64,000 bases of DNA from Treponema denticola. GTDB lineage: Bacteria > Spirochaetota > Spirochaetia > Treponematales > Treponemataceae. The position numbers were made by a program, and so were the translations under genes. This document shows positions 25,946-34,096 of this stretch, in pieces (position 1 is the stretch's first letter; each line of letters opens with the position of its first letter). The notes below the pieces were generated by a model, which searched no databases, was not told where the DNA came from, and saw only the letters and a program-made list of their open reading frames with translations. The DNA is taken from contig NZ_CP038800.1 of assembly GCF_024400535.1 (NCBI RefSeq), positions 186,001-250,000 of the forward strand, read 5' to 3'.

Positions 25946-28900
25946 ATGAAGCCTGAAATTTTAAAGCTGACCAATATAGGCCCCTTTAGAGGAACTCACA
26001 CAATAGATTTTAGTCTTTTAGACTCCATTTTTTTGGTATATGGAAAAACCGGAGCAGGAAAAACCACCATATTTGATGCAATCTCTTATGCCTTTTATTC
26101 AAAACCTCTGGGATGCCGCTCCCAGATTACAAGAAGCCTTCGAAGTCAATTTGCGCCTGATGATGAACCGGCTGAAGTAGAACTTATCTTTAAAATGGGA
26201 AATTCCAAATACAAGATTTTTAGACGCCTCCCTTTTTTACGCCCGGGAAAGAAAAATGAAATTCCTGAAGAATCTGCCCTTTCCGAATGGGACGGTAAAA
26301 CATGGAAAAATTTAAGCTCTACCAATAAGCGGGATACCGATAAAAAAATATTGAATATAATAAACTTAAACGAAAAGGAATTTTCAAGAATTGTTTTACT
26401 CCCTCAAGGAGAATTTGCATCTTTTTTACGGGAAAACTCAAATCAAAAAAAAGAAACTCTTGCAGAGCTATTTCCCATATCCAGATACAGTCAAATAATG
26501 GAAACTCTAAAAGAAAGAGAAAAAGAAGAAATTTATAAAATAAAAACTGCTGAAGCTTCATTAGAAGCCTTAGGAAAAGAATTTGATACCGATTCTTATC
26601 AGGAAAAAAAAGAAAGTCTTGAAAAAGAGATTGCCTTTATCAAAAAAAATTACAGTCAAATTTCCGAGAAAATTAAAACAAAGGCTGAGGCAAAAGAACA
26701 AGCAAAAATGCTTAAAAAAAAGAAGGAAGAGTTTGAAGAGATAAAAACAAAATTACAAACTCTTAACTCTCAAAAAAATGATATTGCGTCAATGGAAGAG
26801 CTTATAGAAAAAGCACGCCGAGCTTCATCGTTATCCGCTCTTGCAGACTCGGTAAATAAACTTAACACAAATATTTATGAGGCAAAAACCGATATCGAAA
26901 ATAAAATAAAAGATTTAAATGGCGTATCCGATGTTTTAAATTCCCTTAAAATGGAAAAAAAAGACATCGAAGCCGAAAAAGGAAAAAATGCTGCATTAAA
27001 GCAAAATATGGATCGTCTAAAAAGAGCCGCCGATATATATAAAGAAATAGAAGAAAAAACTTACGAAAAAAAAGGCCTTAGTCTACAAAAAAAAGAAAAT
27101 ACGGAAAAGCTTACTCAAGCAGAAAAAAACGAAAAAGATCTAAAAGATAAAATCAACGATTATCTTTTGATAATCAACGAACTTGATAAAAGAAAAGAAA
27201 GAGCCGACCTCTCATCTAAAAAGCTGTCCTATCTACAAAGACTTTTTGAAATTGTTTTAAAAAAAGAAAAGGCAGCCAAGTTATATGCTACCCATAAGGC
27301 GGCAGCCGAAAAAAACTATAATGATTTACAGCTGATTTTAAAGGACATAGAAATAGAAAAAGAACTTTTTGAAAAACTAAAAAAAGGAAAAAAGGACTTT
27401 GAGTTAAATCAAGAAGCAGCAGCCATTGCCGTTCACCTAAAAGACGGAGAGCCATGCCCTGTCTGCGGTTCTATTCATCATCCCAAACCGGCAATCGAAA
27501 ACGCTGAAAGTATATTTTCATTGGAAGACAAAATACAAAAATGCGAAAGAAGCATCGAAAAATTTTTACATGAAAAAGATATTTTAAACAACAATCTTAC
27601 GGCCCGCAATACCGATGCAGATTGGCAAAAAATTCAACTTACCGAGCTTGAACAATCCTTTATAAAACTCAATGAAGAGTTTAAAGATCAAGCCTTTATT
27701 TTTGATAAAATGCCCGCCGGAAATGAAATAGAAGCCTTAAAGCCTCAAGCAGCTAAAGAGGCAGAACAAGACTCTATTCTTTTAAAGGAAGCTCAAACGG
27801 CAAATACATTCAAAATAGATTTAGAGCAAAAACTTTCAACAGTTCAAAATCAAAAAGAACTGCATAGGGCTGCACTTACAAATATTAAAATAAAAGAAAC
27901 CGAAATAAATACAATATTGCATGAAAAGAAAAAACAATATGAGGAAGCCTTTATCCCTCTTCCAGATAATATCAAAAAAGAAAATATAGACGATACAATC
28001 GAAAGCTGTAAAGAAATGATTTTAGCCTCAGATCGAAAAATAAGCGGTTATGACGAGAAGGTACAAGAAAATAATAAACTCCATACAAAAATTGAAACGG
28101 AGCTTATCGGCAAACAAGAGCAGTTACAAAAATGGGAAAAATCTTTATCGGTTGAAGAAAAGACTTTAAATGAAGGAATGGAGCGCAAAGGATTCTCTTC
28201 AATCGATGAGCTCCTAAATTCCATTTTATCCGATGAAAAAATAGAAAACCTTGAAGATACGGTCATAAAATTCAAAGAGGAAAAAATAACATTAGAACAC
28301 TCGGCAGCGGGTTTGGAAAAAGACCTTGAAGGTAAAGAATTTGTCCCGCCCGAAACGATAGAAGATGAAATACAAATTTTACAAAAAAATCTTGATGAAG
28401 AAAGAGACCGCCTAACGGAAATAAAAAGTGAGTCCGACAAGTTAAATCATCTTTTTGAACAAAGGCAGAAACTTTTAATCGATTTAAAGCAAAGAACGGA
28501 GGAAGCAAAATTAATCACCGAGCTTTCATCCGGCTTAAACGGAAACAATAAATATAAACTTAAATTCGATATCTGGATTCTATCGGCTTTTTTGCGTGAA
28601 ATAATTATTTATGCAAACCGCCGGCTTGAACGGATGAGCGGAGGACGCTATGTCTTAAAAATAAGCAAAGAAGTTTCAGGGAATAACCTTTCAGGTCTGG
28701 ATATGGAAATTTATGATGCCTATACCGGAGGGATACGGCCTACAGCCAGTTTATCTGGCGGCGAAACATTTATGGTATCTATAAGCCTTGCCCTTGGCCT
28801 TGCAGACTCCATTCAGACAAGGAGCGGGGGTATAAGGCTGGATTCAATGTTTATAGATGAAGGCTTCGGGACTCTTGATGAAGCAAGTCTTGAAAACGCT

Positions 28901-29038
28901 ATAAGCATCCTAGACGAAGTTAGAGGCAACCGTTTAGTCGGAATAATCTCTCATGTAAGCGAACTAAAAAACCGAATCCCTCAAAAAATTGAAGTAGAAA
29001 AAAATGCCAACGGTTCAAGTATAAATATAAAGTTTTAA
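25946..29038 (+). CDS. sbcC: SbcCD nuclease ATPase subunit C (SMC-like)
   Basis: This 1030-residue protein has Walker A in Y-G-K-T-G-A-G-K-T-T, long coiled coils on both sides of a zinc hook (C-P-V-C-G-S-I-H-H-P, about residue 505), the ABC signature L-S-G-G-E-T-F near 937 and Walker B F-I-D-E-G-F-G-T-L-D near 970, as in Rad50/SbcC. The start is the ATG at 25946 behind CGGAGGA; an in-frame extension back to 25847 overlaps sbcD and is not needed. Its 3' end abuts the cassette-like region that starts at about 29053. Confidence 0.96.
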   Translation: MKPEILKLTNIGPFRGTHTIDFSLLDSIFLVYGKTGAGKTTIFDAISYAFYSKPLGCRSQITRSLRSQFAPDDEPAEVELIFKMGNSKYKIFRRLPFLRPGKKNEIPEESALSEWDGKTWKNLSSTNKRDTDKKILNIINLNEKEFSRIVLLPQGEFASFLRENSNQKKETLAELFPISRYSQIMETLKEREKEEIYKIKTAEASLEALGKEFDTDSYQEKKESLEKEIAFIKKNYSQISEKIKTKAEAKEQAKMLKKKKEEFEEIKTKLQTLNSQKNDIASMEELIEKARRASSLSALADSVNKLNTNIYEAKTDIENKIKDLNGVSDVLNSLKMEKKDIEAEKGKNAALKQNMDRLKRAADIYKEIEEKTYEKKGLSLQKKENTEKLTQAEKNEKDLKDKINDYLLIINELDKRKERADLSSKKLSYLQRLFEIVLKKEKAAKLYATHKAAAEKNYNDLQLILKDIEIEKELFEKLKKGKKDFELNQEAAAIAVHLKDGEPCPVCGSIHHPKPAIENAESIFSLEDKIQKCERSIEKFLHEKDILNNNLTARNTDADWQKIQLTELEQSFIKLNEEFKDQAFIFDKMPAGNEIEALKPQAAKEAEQDSILLKEAQTANTFKIDLEQKLSTVQNQKELHRAALTNIKIKETEINTILHEKKKQYEEAFIPLPDNIKKENIDDTIESCKEMILASDRKISGYDEKVQENNKLHTKIETELIGKQEQLQKWEKSLSVEEKTLNEGMERKGFSSIDELLNSILSDEKIENLEDTVIKFKEEKITLEHSAAGLEKDLEGKEFVPPETIEDEIQILQKNLDEERDRLTEIKSESDKLNHLFEQRQKLLIDLKQRTEEAKLITELSSGLNGNNKYKLKFDIWILSAFLREIIIYANRRLERMSGGRYVLKISKEVSGNNLSGLDMEIYDAYTGGIRPTASLSGGETFMVSISLALGLADSIQTRSGGIRLDSMFIDEGFGTLDEASLENAISILDEVRGNRLVGIISHVSELKNRIPQKIEVEKNANGSSINIKF

Positions 29039-29052
29039 GTGAAAAGTGCGGT

Positions 29053-29059
29053 GTTAGAC
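29053..29059 (-). repeat. attC-like R'' core half-site at the outer edge of the cassette region
   Basis: On the minus strand this heptamer is GTCTAAC, a perfect match to the RYYYAAC core of integron recombination sites. It lies just after the stop of the degenerate toxin gene. No matching second half follows, and sbcC ends 14 bases further, so the site would be truncated. As a seven-base match alone it is weak; the complete attC at 29567 makes it credible. Confidence 0.45.
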
Positions 29060-29065
29060 GTTACT

Positions 29066-29185
29066 TTAATTTTTTTCAAGTATATCCATTAATTTAGCCG
29101 GTGTTACTATAAAATATTTTTCAGGAAAATGTTTTCCATTCCCTGTAACCAAAACATTTGTATCAATAACAACATATTTTTTCAT
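29066..29185 (-). pseudogene. PIN-domain toxin remnant with an internal deletion
   Basis: A 39-codon frame opens with K-K-Y-V-V-I-D-T-N-V-L-V, the first strand and catalytic Asp of PIN-domain RNases (VapC-like, COG1569 type). It then runs straight into G-N-G-K-H-F-P-E-K-Y-F-I-V-T-P, which resembles the end of the same family. About 80-90 central residues with the other acidic ligands are missing, in frame, so the product cannot be an active nuclease. The ATG overlaps the antitoxin stop (ATGA), the usual layout of toxin-antitoxin pairs. The deletion is inferred by comparison with my knowledge of the family. Confidence 0.75.
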
Positions 29186-29469
29186 TTGCCGAATACCTGT
29201 TTTCTCGTTTCAGCAATTTCTGCATTTATTTCTTCAAGCGACATTTCCGGAACATTATTGTCTTGAATACTTTTTCGAACTTGATCATATATTTTCCATC
29301 TGGTATTTTCTTCTCGTAATTCAAACGGTAATCCTCCCACAGCAATACTTTTCTTGAAAAAAATTCTTATTGCAGTCGGTAAATCCAACCCTAAATTTTC
29401 ATATATTCTTGAAACATCTTCTTTAATTTCGGAATCGACTTTTAGCTGTACTAATGTTGCATTTGCCAT
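29182..29469 (-). CDS. RelB/DinJ-type antitoxin
   Basis: This 95-residue protein has a ribbon-helix-helix N-terminus (V-Q-L-K-V-D-S-E-I-K-E-D-V, then G-L-D-L-P-T-A-I-R-I-F-F-K-K-S) as in the RelB/DinJ superfamily, and a C-terminal half (N-V-P-E-M-S-L-E-E-I-N-A-E-I) that would wrap the toxin. The ATG at 29469 follows GGAG; an upstream extension to 29568 would run into the cassette hairpin. It normally pairs with a toxin, here the degenerate PIN remnant, so the antitoxin may persist without its partner. Confidence 0.85.
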   Translation of the reverse strand: MANATLVQLKVDSEIKEDVSRIYENLGLDLPTAIRIFFKKSIAVGGLPFELREENTRWKIYDQVRKSIQDNNVPEMSLEEINAEIAETRKQVFGK

Positions 29470-29548
29470 AAAAATCTCCATATCTATGCATACTTCAGTA
29501 TTATTATAGCATTGTTTTTTAATATAATCAAATGGTAAAAGGAAAAAG

Positions 29549-29563
29549 TTGCCCACTGGGCAA
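29549..29563 (-). repeat. Hairpin at the 5' end of the toxin-antitoxin cassette
   Basis: A 15-base perfect hairpin (7 bp arms around one base, 29549-29555 with 29557-29563) sits three bases from the core site at 29567-29573. The element at 34072-34086 has the same size, spacing and central base but different stem bases. Confidence 0.6.
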
Positions 29564-29566
29564 TCC

Positions 29567-29632
29567 ATCTAACATTGTTTTAAACCGCAACGCAGCTCGA
29601 CTGCGTTGTCGGCTTTGAAAACTGTGTTATGT
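29567..29632 (-). other. attC-type integron recombination site
   Basis: A 66-base imperfect palindrome. Core sites on the minus strand are ACATAAC (29626-29632, R'') and GTTAGAT (29567-29573, R', perfect GTTRRRY). Pairing is 29570-29574 with 29625-29629, then 29577-29584 with 29614-29622, then 29585-29595 with 29601-29612, with a five-base loop at 29596-29600. Three unpaired bases, C 29613, G 29617 and T 29609, all lie on one arm. A protruding G and T on one arm are the known strand-selection marks of folded attC sites. The NurA-like stop codon (29627-29629) is part of the core site, as is usual for cassette genes. Confidence 0.82.
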
Positions 29633-31063
29633 GCTTTTCTTATCAAATAAAGGAGCTCCTTGATTCAGAATATTACTTTTAGCGAGTAAATCTAATACTT
29701 TACTTCCTGGAGCCAAGCTAATTGCCGTATATTTATGAGCCAAAACCGTTGGAATAAGAGAATTTTCAAACAATTCACATTCAAAATCGTTTAATAGATT
29801 CGTATAAACTTCAATATTTTTATAGTTCATTATATTTGCTTTTTCCAAAGAGAAATTTTGAACAGATGATTTACTTAACCATGGATAAGGAGCATTAAAA
29901 ACAAATACTTTTCCAGATTTGCTTTTATATAAAAAATCCTGCCCAAAATATGTTTCAGCACCATATGTATTACTTGATTTTGGCTTTTTTTCGAAATTTA
30001 TATATTTATCTCTATAATCATCTGTTAGTGAATAAATAGAATTATTTGGAACAAATTCTTTTATATTTTCAAAAAAATCATTTACGGCGCCACTTTTCTG
30101 AATTCCCATTATCAAAATATCTGTTTTTCCATGCTTTCTCATTTCTATATTAATCTTTTCTAAATATTTCATAATACAGGAATGTAACTTTGCTGGTTCA
30201 CCAAAAATTGCAAGAGGTCCATCTATGAAAAAACAAATATTTTCTAATGCTTCTGTATATGATTCAGGGGACTTTTCAACAATTGTGCGAATATAATGTA
30301 TAGCAATTAATCTTTCTACTACATTCATTGTTCTTGTCATTGCGGAAATATTTGATATCATGCCTTCTACTTGTTCCCAAACTCGCAGAATATCAGTAAC
30401 ATACAAAGGCTTACCACAATGAGGGCAACTTGAATACCCTTTACTCTTGATTTCTGCATACGACACAACAATATTTTCATACTTTTCACAGCATGGACAT
30501 TTGGAAAGTTTTATCATTTCAGATGAACTTCCTTCTGAAAATGAAGCAAGCTTAAAAAGTGTCATTCGCAGACTTGAGTCAGGATTATTCTTTTCTGAAC
30601 GAAATTTATCAAACTGTTCATCTAAAGCCCTTCTGAAACTTTCTTGAACATCTTCACAATTATCATATACAATATTCGCGCTTGGAAGAATTAATGTATA
30701 AGATTCATTATTCTCCTTAAATTTTGCAACTTCGAATGGATCAATAAATGGAGCATCTTGCCTCATATTTTCAAGTAATTCACATTTTAAAAGAACAACT
30801 CCAATTTTTATAAATCCAATTTTTCTGCTTGGAAATTTTTCTGTTATACTTGACTCGTAAAGACTTCCATCTATTGAAATAATATTTTGCGGTTTTTTAA
30901 AATGAGATTTCCATGGATTTGAAAAAATCTGAGAAATTGTTTTTTTCTCTTTATCTTCAGGATAATCTATTTTATGACATCTTTTCAAAAAATCTTGAAC
31001 GTCAGGATTTTTGACTATATCTATATGCGATGTTTTATTAGCGATTTCTTTTTCGTATGGCAT
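29627..31063 (-). CDS. NurA-like nuclease with a zinc-ribbon insert
   Basis: This 478-residue protein has the NurA pattern: first acidic motif I-S-I-D-G-S near residue 65, a second F-F-I-D-G-P-L-A near 281, a G-I-Q-K-S-G segment at 320-325 and a C-terminal L-A-H-K-Y-T-A-I-S with the likely metal-binding His near 443. Between the first two motifs is a zinc-ribbon-like insert (C-P-C-C at 189-192 and C-P-H-C at 213-216), not a usual part of archaeal NurA. NurA enzymes are 5'-3' exonucleases/endonucleases that work with the HerA translocase, and the HerA-like gene ends three bases upstream. Role inferred: DNA-end degradation, probably in defence. Confidence 0.75.
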   Translation of the reverse strand: MPYEKEIANKTSHIDIVKNPDVQDFLKRCHKIDYPEDKEKKTISQIFSNPWKSHFKKPQNIISIDGSLYESSITEKFPSRKIGFIKIGVVLLKCELLENMRQDAPFIDPFEVAKFKENNESYTLILPSANIVYDNCEDVQESFRRALDEQFDKFRSEKNNPDSSLRMTLFKLASFSEGSSSEMIKLSKCPCCEKYENIVVSYAEIKSKGYSSCPHCGKPLYVTDILRVWEQVEGMISNISAMTRTMNVVERLIAIHYIRTIVEKSPESYTEALENICFFIDGPLAIFGEPAKLHSCIMKYLEKINIEMRKHGKTDILIMGIQKSGAVNDFFENIKEFVPNNSIYSLTDDYRDKYINFEKKPKSSNTYGAETYFGQDFLYKSKSGKVFVFNAPYPWLSKSSVQNFSLEKANIMNYKNIEVYTNLLNDFECELFENSLIPTVLAHKYTAISLAPGSKVLDLLAKSNILNQGAPLFDKKST

Positions 31064-31066
31064 CTA

Positions 31067-33142
31067 TTATCTCCATTGAGCAGGATCAAATTTATCAATT
31101 TGAACTGGAACAACAAATGAACTTGAAAGTGTTTTTACCCGAGCAAAGCCAACATCTTGGGCTCGTATAAGAGATTTACTAAAATCAGAAAAATCATAGA
31201 ATTTGGCAAGTTCACGTATTTCATTTTCACTATTAAGATGAGTTACAAACCAGTTTTCTGTATTTGCCAATATATTTGGATGCACAGATGACACTTCTTG
31301 AGTTGCATAAACAAGACCTATTTTATATTTTGCCCCTTCTTTTGCAACGCGGGGCCAAGTTTCAGTTAACTCCATACGTTTACCTATAAGGTTATGAGCT
31401 TCTTCTATAAAAATCATAATATTTGGAGGAGTGAGATTATTTGTAAAAATATCCATTGATTTATTAAAAATATATTTGGCTAAATCTTGACTTATCTTTT
31501 CTCTGAGATTAGCTTTCCCTACTGATAAATCAAGTATAACAATCTTACCGTTAGCTAAATGATTATAGATTTCTTCTTTAACATCCGAATTTCTTGATGA
31601 AGTATGATAATCTTTTGAAGACAATAAAGCTTTATAACCAAACATTGCTGTACCTGTTGAATTCTTTTTAACAATCATGTTTAGCATTGCAATATCAACA
31701 TCATCAAGCCATAATTTATCTTTTGAAGATGAAGGCAATACCTCATACCATAATTTTTTTATTTCTGAACCTTTATTTTCTTTATTTATAGAATCTGCAA
31801 GTTTCTGGGCATTTTCTCGTAATTTAATAAACCAGAAAAGAGCATCATTTATACTAATGGGTTCTTTTATCTTTTTTAATTCATTCTCAACTTCTGCTTG
31901 TGTCTTTCCTTGTTCAAGTGCGTATTCATTTATGTTTTTACCAAACGATTGTATACATTTAATTTTAGGATTTGCACTAAATGAAATTTTAGTAGTATTT
32001 TCAGTTTCAAAGCCGGCAACTTTTAATAAACATTTGTAAATTGTTATCTTAACATTATAACGATTACTACCACTTAAATCCCCAGTTTCAGGTTTTTCAA
32101 ATGACATTCCATTGTCAAAAGTTTTTATATCTTGAGCAGAACTTATTTTTTCTTCATTTATTTTATCGGAAATAATTAGGAAACCGTCTTCCAGCTGTTC
32201 ATAGAAATTAATAAGCAAAGATTCGAATCCTTCAGTTTTTATCATACGATAACGAACACAATCACTTTTAAAAATATCAGAAATTGCACCATGATCTTGG
32301 TTGTTAGCATTTGCATATTCGCCATTTATATCAAAAATTAATTGTCCTATAGGAAAATTCGATTTATTCGAAATATCTTTTACAACAGAAACTGTTTGCT
32401 TCACCATATTAGATTTACCTGTTCTTGTCATTCCAAGCACAGCAGTTCTTCGAGATAAAAAATCTGAAGGTTGAATTTCAACTGGTACTTTAATTTCTGT
32501 ATCACTTCGTTGTAACCTATCTGATGATGTATAGCTGACCGTTCCTATTTTAAATGTTTTTACTTCACTTGTTATTCCAAGATTCTTAAAATCTTCTTTT
32601 GATTTGTTTTTTCGTATTGGATCTACATAGTTTACAATTGTATTTAGTGCATCTCCCTTAGGTAAATAAACTCTTTGTGTCAAAGAAGTTGAAAAATTCT
32701 CAATGTCAGAACCAAGTTGTAATTCTTGATTTTTCATATAGAAAGTTCCAAGAACCCTACATTCTAAGCCACTGAACTGAAGCATATTTTGTGTAAGCTT
32801 ATCAAATGTTTGAGTATTATCTACAAAAGAAGTTGCATCCTGAATAGAATCAAGTTTTGTTCTAATATTATCATCATCTTGAGGTAATTTGCATGAACCT
32901 ATAACCCTAAGAAGAATAATCTCTTTATCAAAGGGAGCTTGCTTTGAATAATTGTCAGGATTTATGTTTGTAGCAATTAAAAAAGAATTTTGAGGAACAC
33001 CATTTACTTTTCTTTTCCACATATCATTTGTCAATACAAGGGCATTCTCATAATCAATTGAAAATATTCTTCCAATTTCATTTCCTTTTTGTACCAATTT
33101 TACCAAAGAATCTTGATTTGATACCTGACTAACAATATCCAT
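31067..33142 (-). CDS. HerA-like DNA translocase/ATPase
   Basis: This 691-residue protein has an N-terminal barrel-like part with G-N-E-I-G-R-I near residue 20 (HAS-barrel type) and Walker A G-M-T-R-T-G-K-S-N near 237-245. It also has D-I-N-G-E-Y at 271-276, Walker B I-M-I-F-I-E-E-A-H-N near 575-584 and a sensor stretch Y-A-T-Q-E-V near 612. These are hallmarks of hexameric HerA/FtsK-superfamily ATPases. A helical insert of about 200 residues separates the two halves. The gene lies three bases after the methyltransferase and three bases before the NurA-like nuclease, so the three are one operon. HerA with NurA translocates on and degrades double-stranded DNA in known systems. Confidence 0.88.
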   Translation of the reverse strand: MDIVSQVSNQDSLVKLVQKGNEIGRIFSIDYENALVLTNDMWKRKVNGVPQNSFLIATNINPDNYSKQAPFDKEIILLRVIGSCKLPQDDDNIRTKLDSIQDATSFVDNTQTFDKLTQNMLQFSGLECRVLGTFYMKNQELQLGSDIENFSTSLTQRVYLPKGDALNTIVNYVDPIRKNKSKEDFKNLGITSEVKTFKIGTVSYTSSDRLQRSDTEIKVPVEIQPSDFLSRRTAVLGMTRTGKSNMVKQTVSVVKDISNKSNFPIGQLIFDINGEYANANNQDHGAISDIFKSDCVRYRMIKTEGFESLLINFYEQLEDGFLIISDKINEEKISSAQDIKTFDNGMSFEKPETGDLSGSNRYNVKITIYKCLLKVAGFETENTTKISFSANPKIKCIQSFGKNINEYALEQGKTQAEVENELKKIKEPISINDALFWFIKLRENAQKLADSINKENKGSEIKKLWYEVLPSSSKDKLWLDDVDIAMLNMIVKKNSTGTAMFGYKALLSSKDYHTSSRNSDVKEEIYNHLANGKIVILDLSVGKANLREKISQDLAKYIFNKSMDIFTNNLTPPNIMIFIEEAHNLIGKRMELTETWPRVAKEGAKYKIGLVYATQEVSSVHPNILANTENWFVTHLNSENEIRELAKFYDFSDFSKSLIRAQDVGFARVKTLSSSFVVPVQIDKFDPAQWR

Positions 33143-33144
33143 CT

Positions 33145-34017
33145 TTATCTCCTCTCTTTTAAATTTATCTTATTAAGAATAGTAGTTGGAATAGCTTTTA
33201 TAAAATTTGAATCACTCATATACATTAATTCCGTTGCTTTACGCACATTTTTCGAATTCACAGAATAGGATAATGTAAACTCATAAGCCTTTGAATCCTT
33301 ATAGATACTTGCAATTTCACTCGCATTATCATAAGTCAATATCCAAGGTTGTTTTACAGATTTTATAGAATTATGAATATTTATATGATCCGTATGTTCT
33401 AAGAAATTTGTATACAAATTTTTACCTTTTATATAATATGGTGGATCATAATAAACAAATGCATTATTTGTTTTAGTTACAATAGTATTATTAAAAATTA
33501 TGATATCTTTATTGTATATTTTGATATTATGCTTATATTTTGATATTTTTTTTAATTTTTCGGCAAGAATGTCTTTATTGTAGCGTGCATCCATCTTGAA
33601 ATTTCCGGTCTGTTCCATACCACCAATAGGTCCACTATCAAGTATCCCTGAATAATTTGTCCGATTTAAGAAGAATGTTGAAAATCCATATTCTAAGGAA
33701 TATTTATTTGAAGATTGATATATGTTTTTTTGTATTAAATAGGTTTCTTTATTTATAGAAGTTTTTTCTAAAAGACTTAGAAATTTATCCGTCTCTGTAC
33801 AAATAGCCCTCCAAAATGAATAAACACCTTTATTCAAATCATTTATAATAATATTTTCAACTTTTTCATTTAAAAGCAAAGAAATGCCAATACCTGCTCC
33901 ACCTGCAAATGGTTCAATATATGTATTTATACTCTTATCTTGACTAGCAATAATTGCTTCGATAAAACCATATAATTTCGATTTGCCTCCTGGATATCGT
34001 AATGGCGAACAAGTCAT
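33145..34017 (-). CDS. D12 class N6-adenine DNA methyltransferase
   Basis: This 290-residue protein has L-R-Y-P-G-G-K-S-K-L at the N-terminus, motif I E-P-F-A-G-G-A-G-I-G (35-44), N-D-L-N (59-62), N-R-T-N-Y-S-G (118-124) and the catalytic D-P-P-Y at 191-194, the Dam/MboI/DpnIIA-type arrangement. It would methylate adenine in a short DNA motif, possibly marking self-DNA for the HerA/NurA-like pair; the recognition sequence is not readable. GAGG stands six bases ahead of the ATG. First gene of the three-gene cassette with its own promoter. Confidence 0.92.
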   Translation of the reverse strand: MTCSPLRYPGGKSKLYGFIEAIIASQDKSINTYIEPFAGGAGIGISLLLNEKVENIIINDLNKGVYSFWRAICTETDKFLSLLEKTSINKETYLIQKNIYQSSNKYSLEYGFSTFFLNRTNYSGILDSGPIGGMEQTGNFKMDARYNKDILAEKLKKISKYKHNIKIYNKDIIIFNNTIVTKTNNAFVYYDPPYYIKGKNLYTNFLEHTDHINIHNSIKSVKQPWILTYDNASEIASIYKDSKAYEFTLSYSVNSKNVRKATELMYMSDSNFIKAIPTTILNKINLKERR

Positions 34018-34033
34018 AATTACCTCAACTGTT

Positions 34034-34061
34034 ATTATATCATTTTAATAATATATATCAA
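34034..34061 (-). promoter_or_regulatory. Cassette-borne promoter for the methyltransferase-HerA-NurA operon
   Basis: TTGATA (minus strand, 34056-34061), a 16-base spacer and TATAAT (34034-34039), about 17 bases before the start codon. It lies inside the predicted cassette, so the module would be expressed wherever it inserted. Confidence 0.7.
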
Positions 34062-34071
34062 TATAGAATCG

Positions 34072-34086
34072 TGCACCACTGGTGCA
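34072..34086 (-). repeat. Hairpin at the 5' end of the defence-type cassette
   Basis: A 15-base perfect hairpin (34072-34078 with 34080-34086, one-base centre) lies three bases from the GTTATGT core site. The layout matches 29549-29563, with compensatory stem changes. Confidence 0.6.
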
Positions 34087-34089
34087 TCC

Positions 34090-34096
34090 ACATAAC
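34090..34096 (-). repeat. Integron core half-site (R'-like) at the outer end of the large cassette
   Basis: On the minus strand the heptamer is GTTATGT, followed by TGG and a hairpin exactly as at the complete attC site. I find no matching second half in 34097-34300, so this would be the junction left by cassette insertion at a simple target, or the remnant of a lost attC. Confidence 0.55.

Noticed and set aside
29067-29568. Integrase or attI site for the cassette region
   Set aside because: No tyrosine recombinase gene or attI-like array head is visible anywhere in the window.
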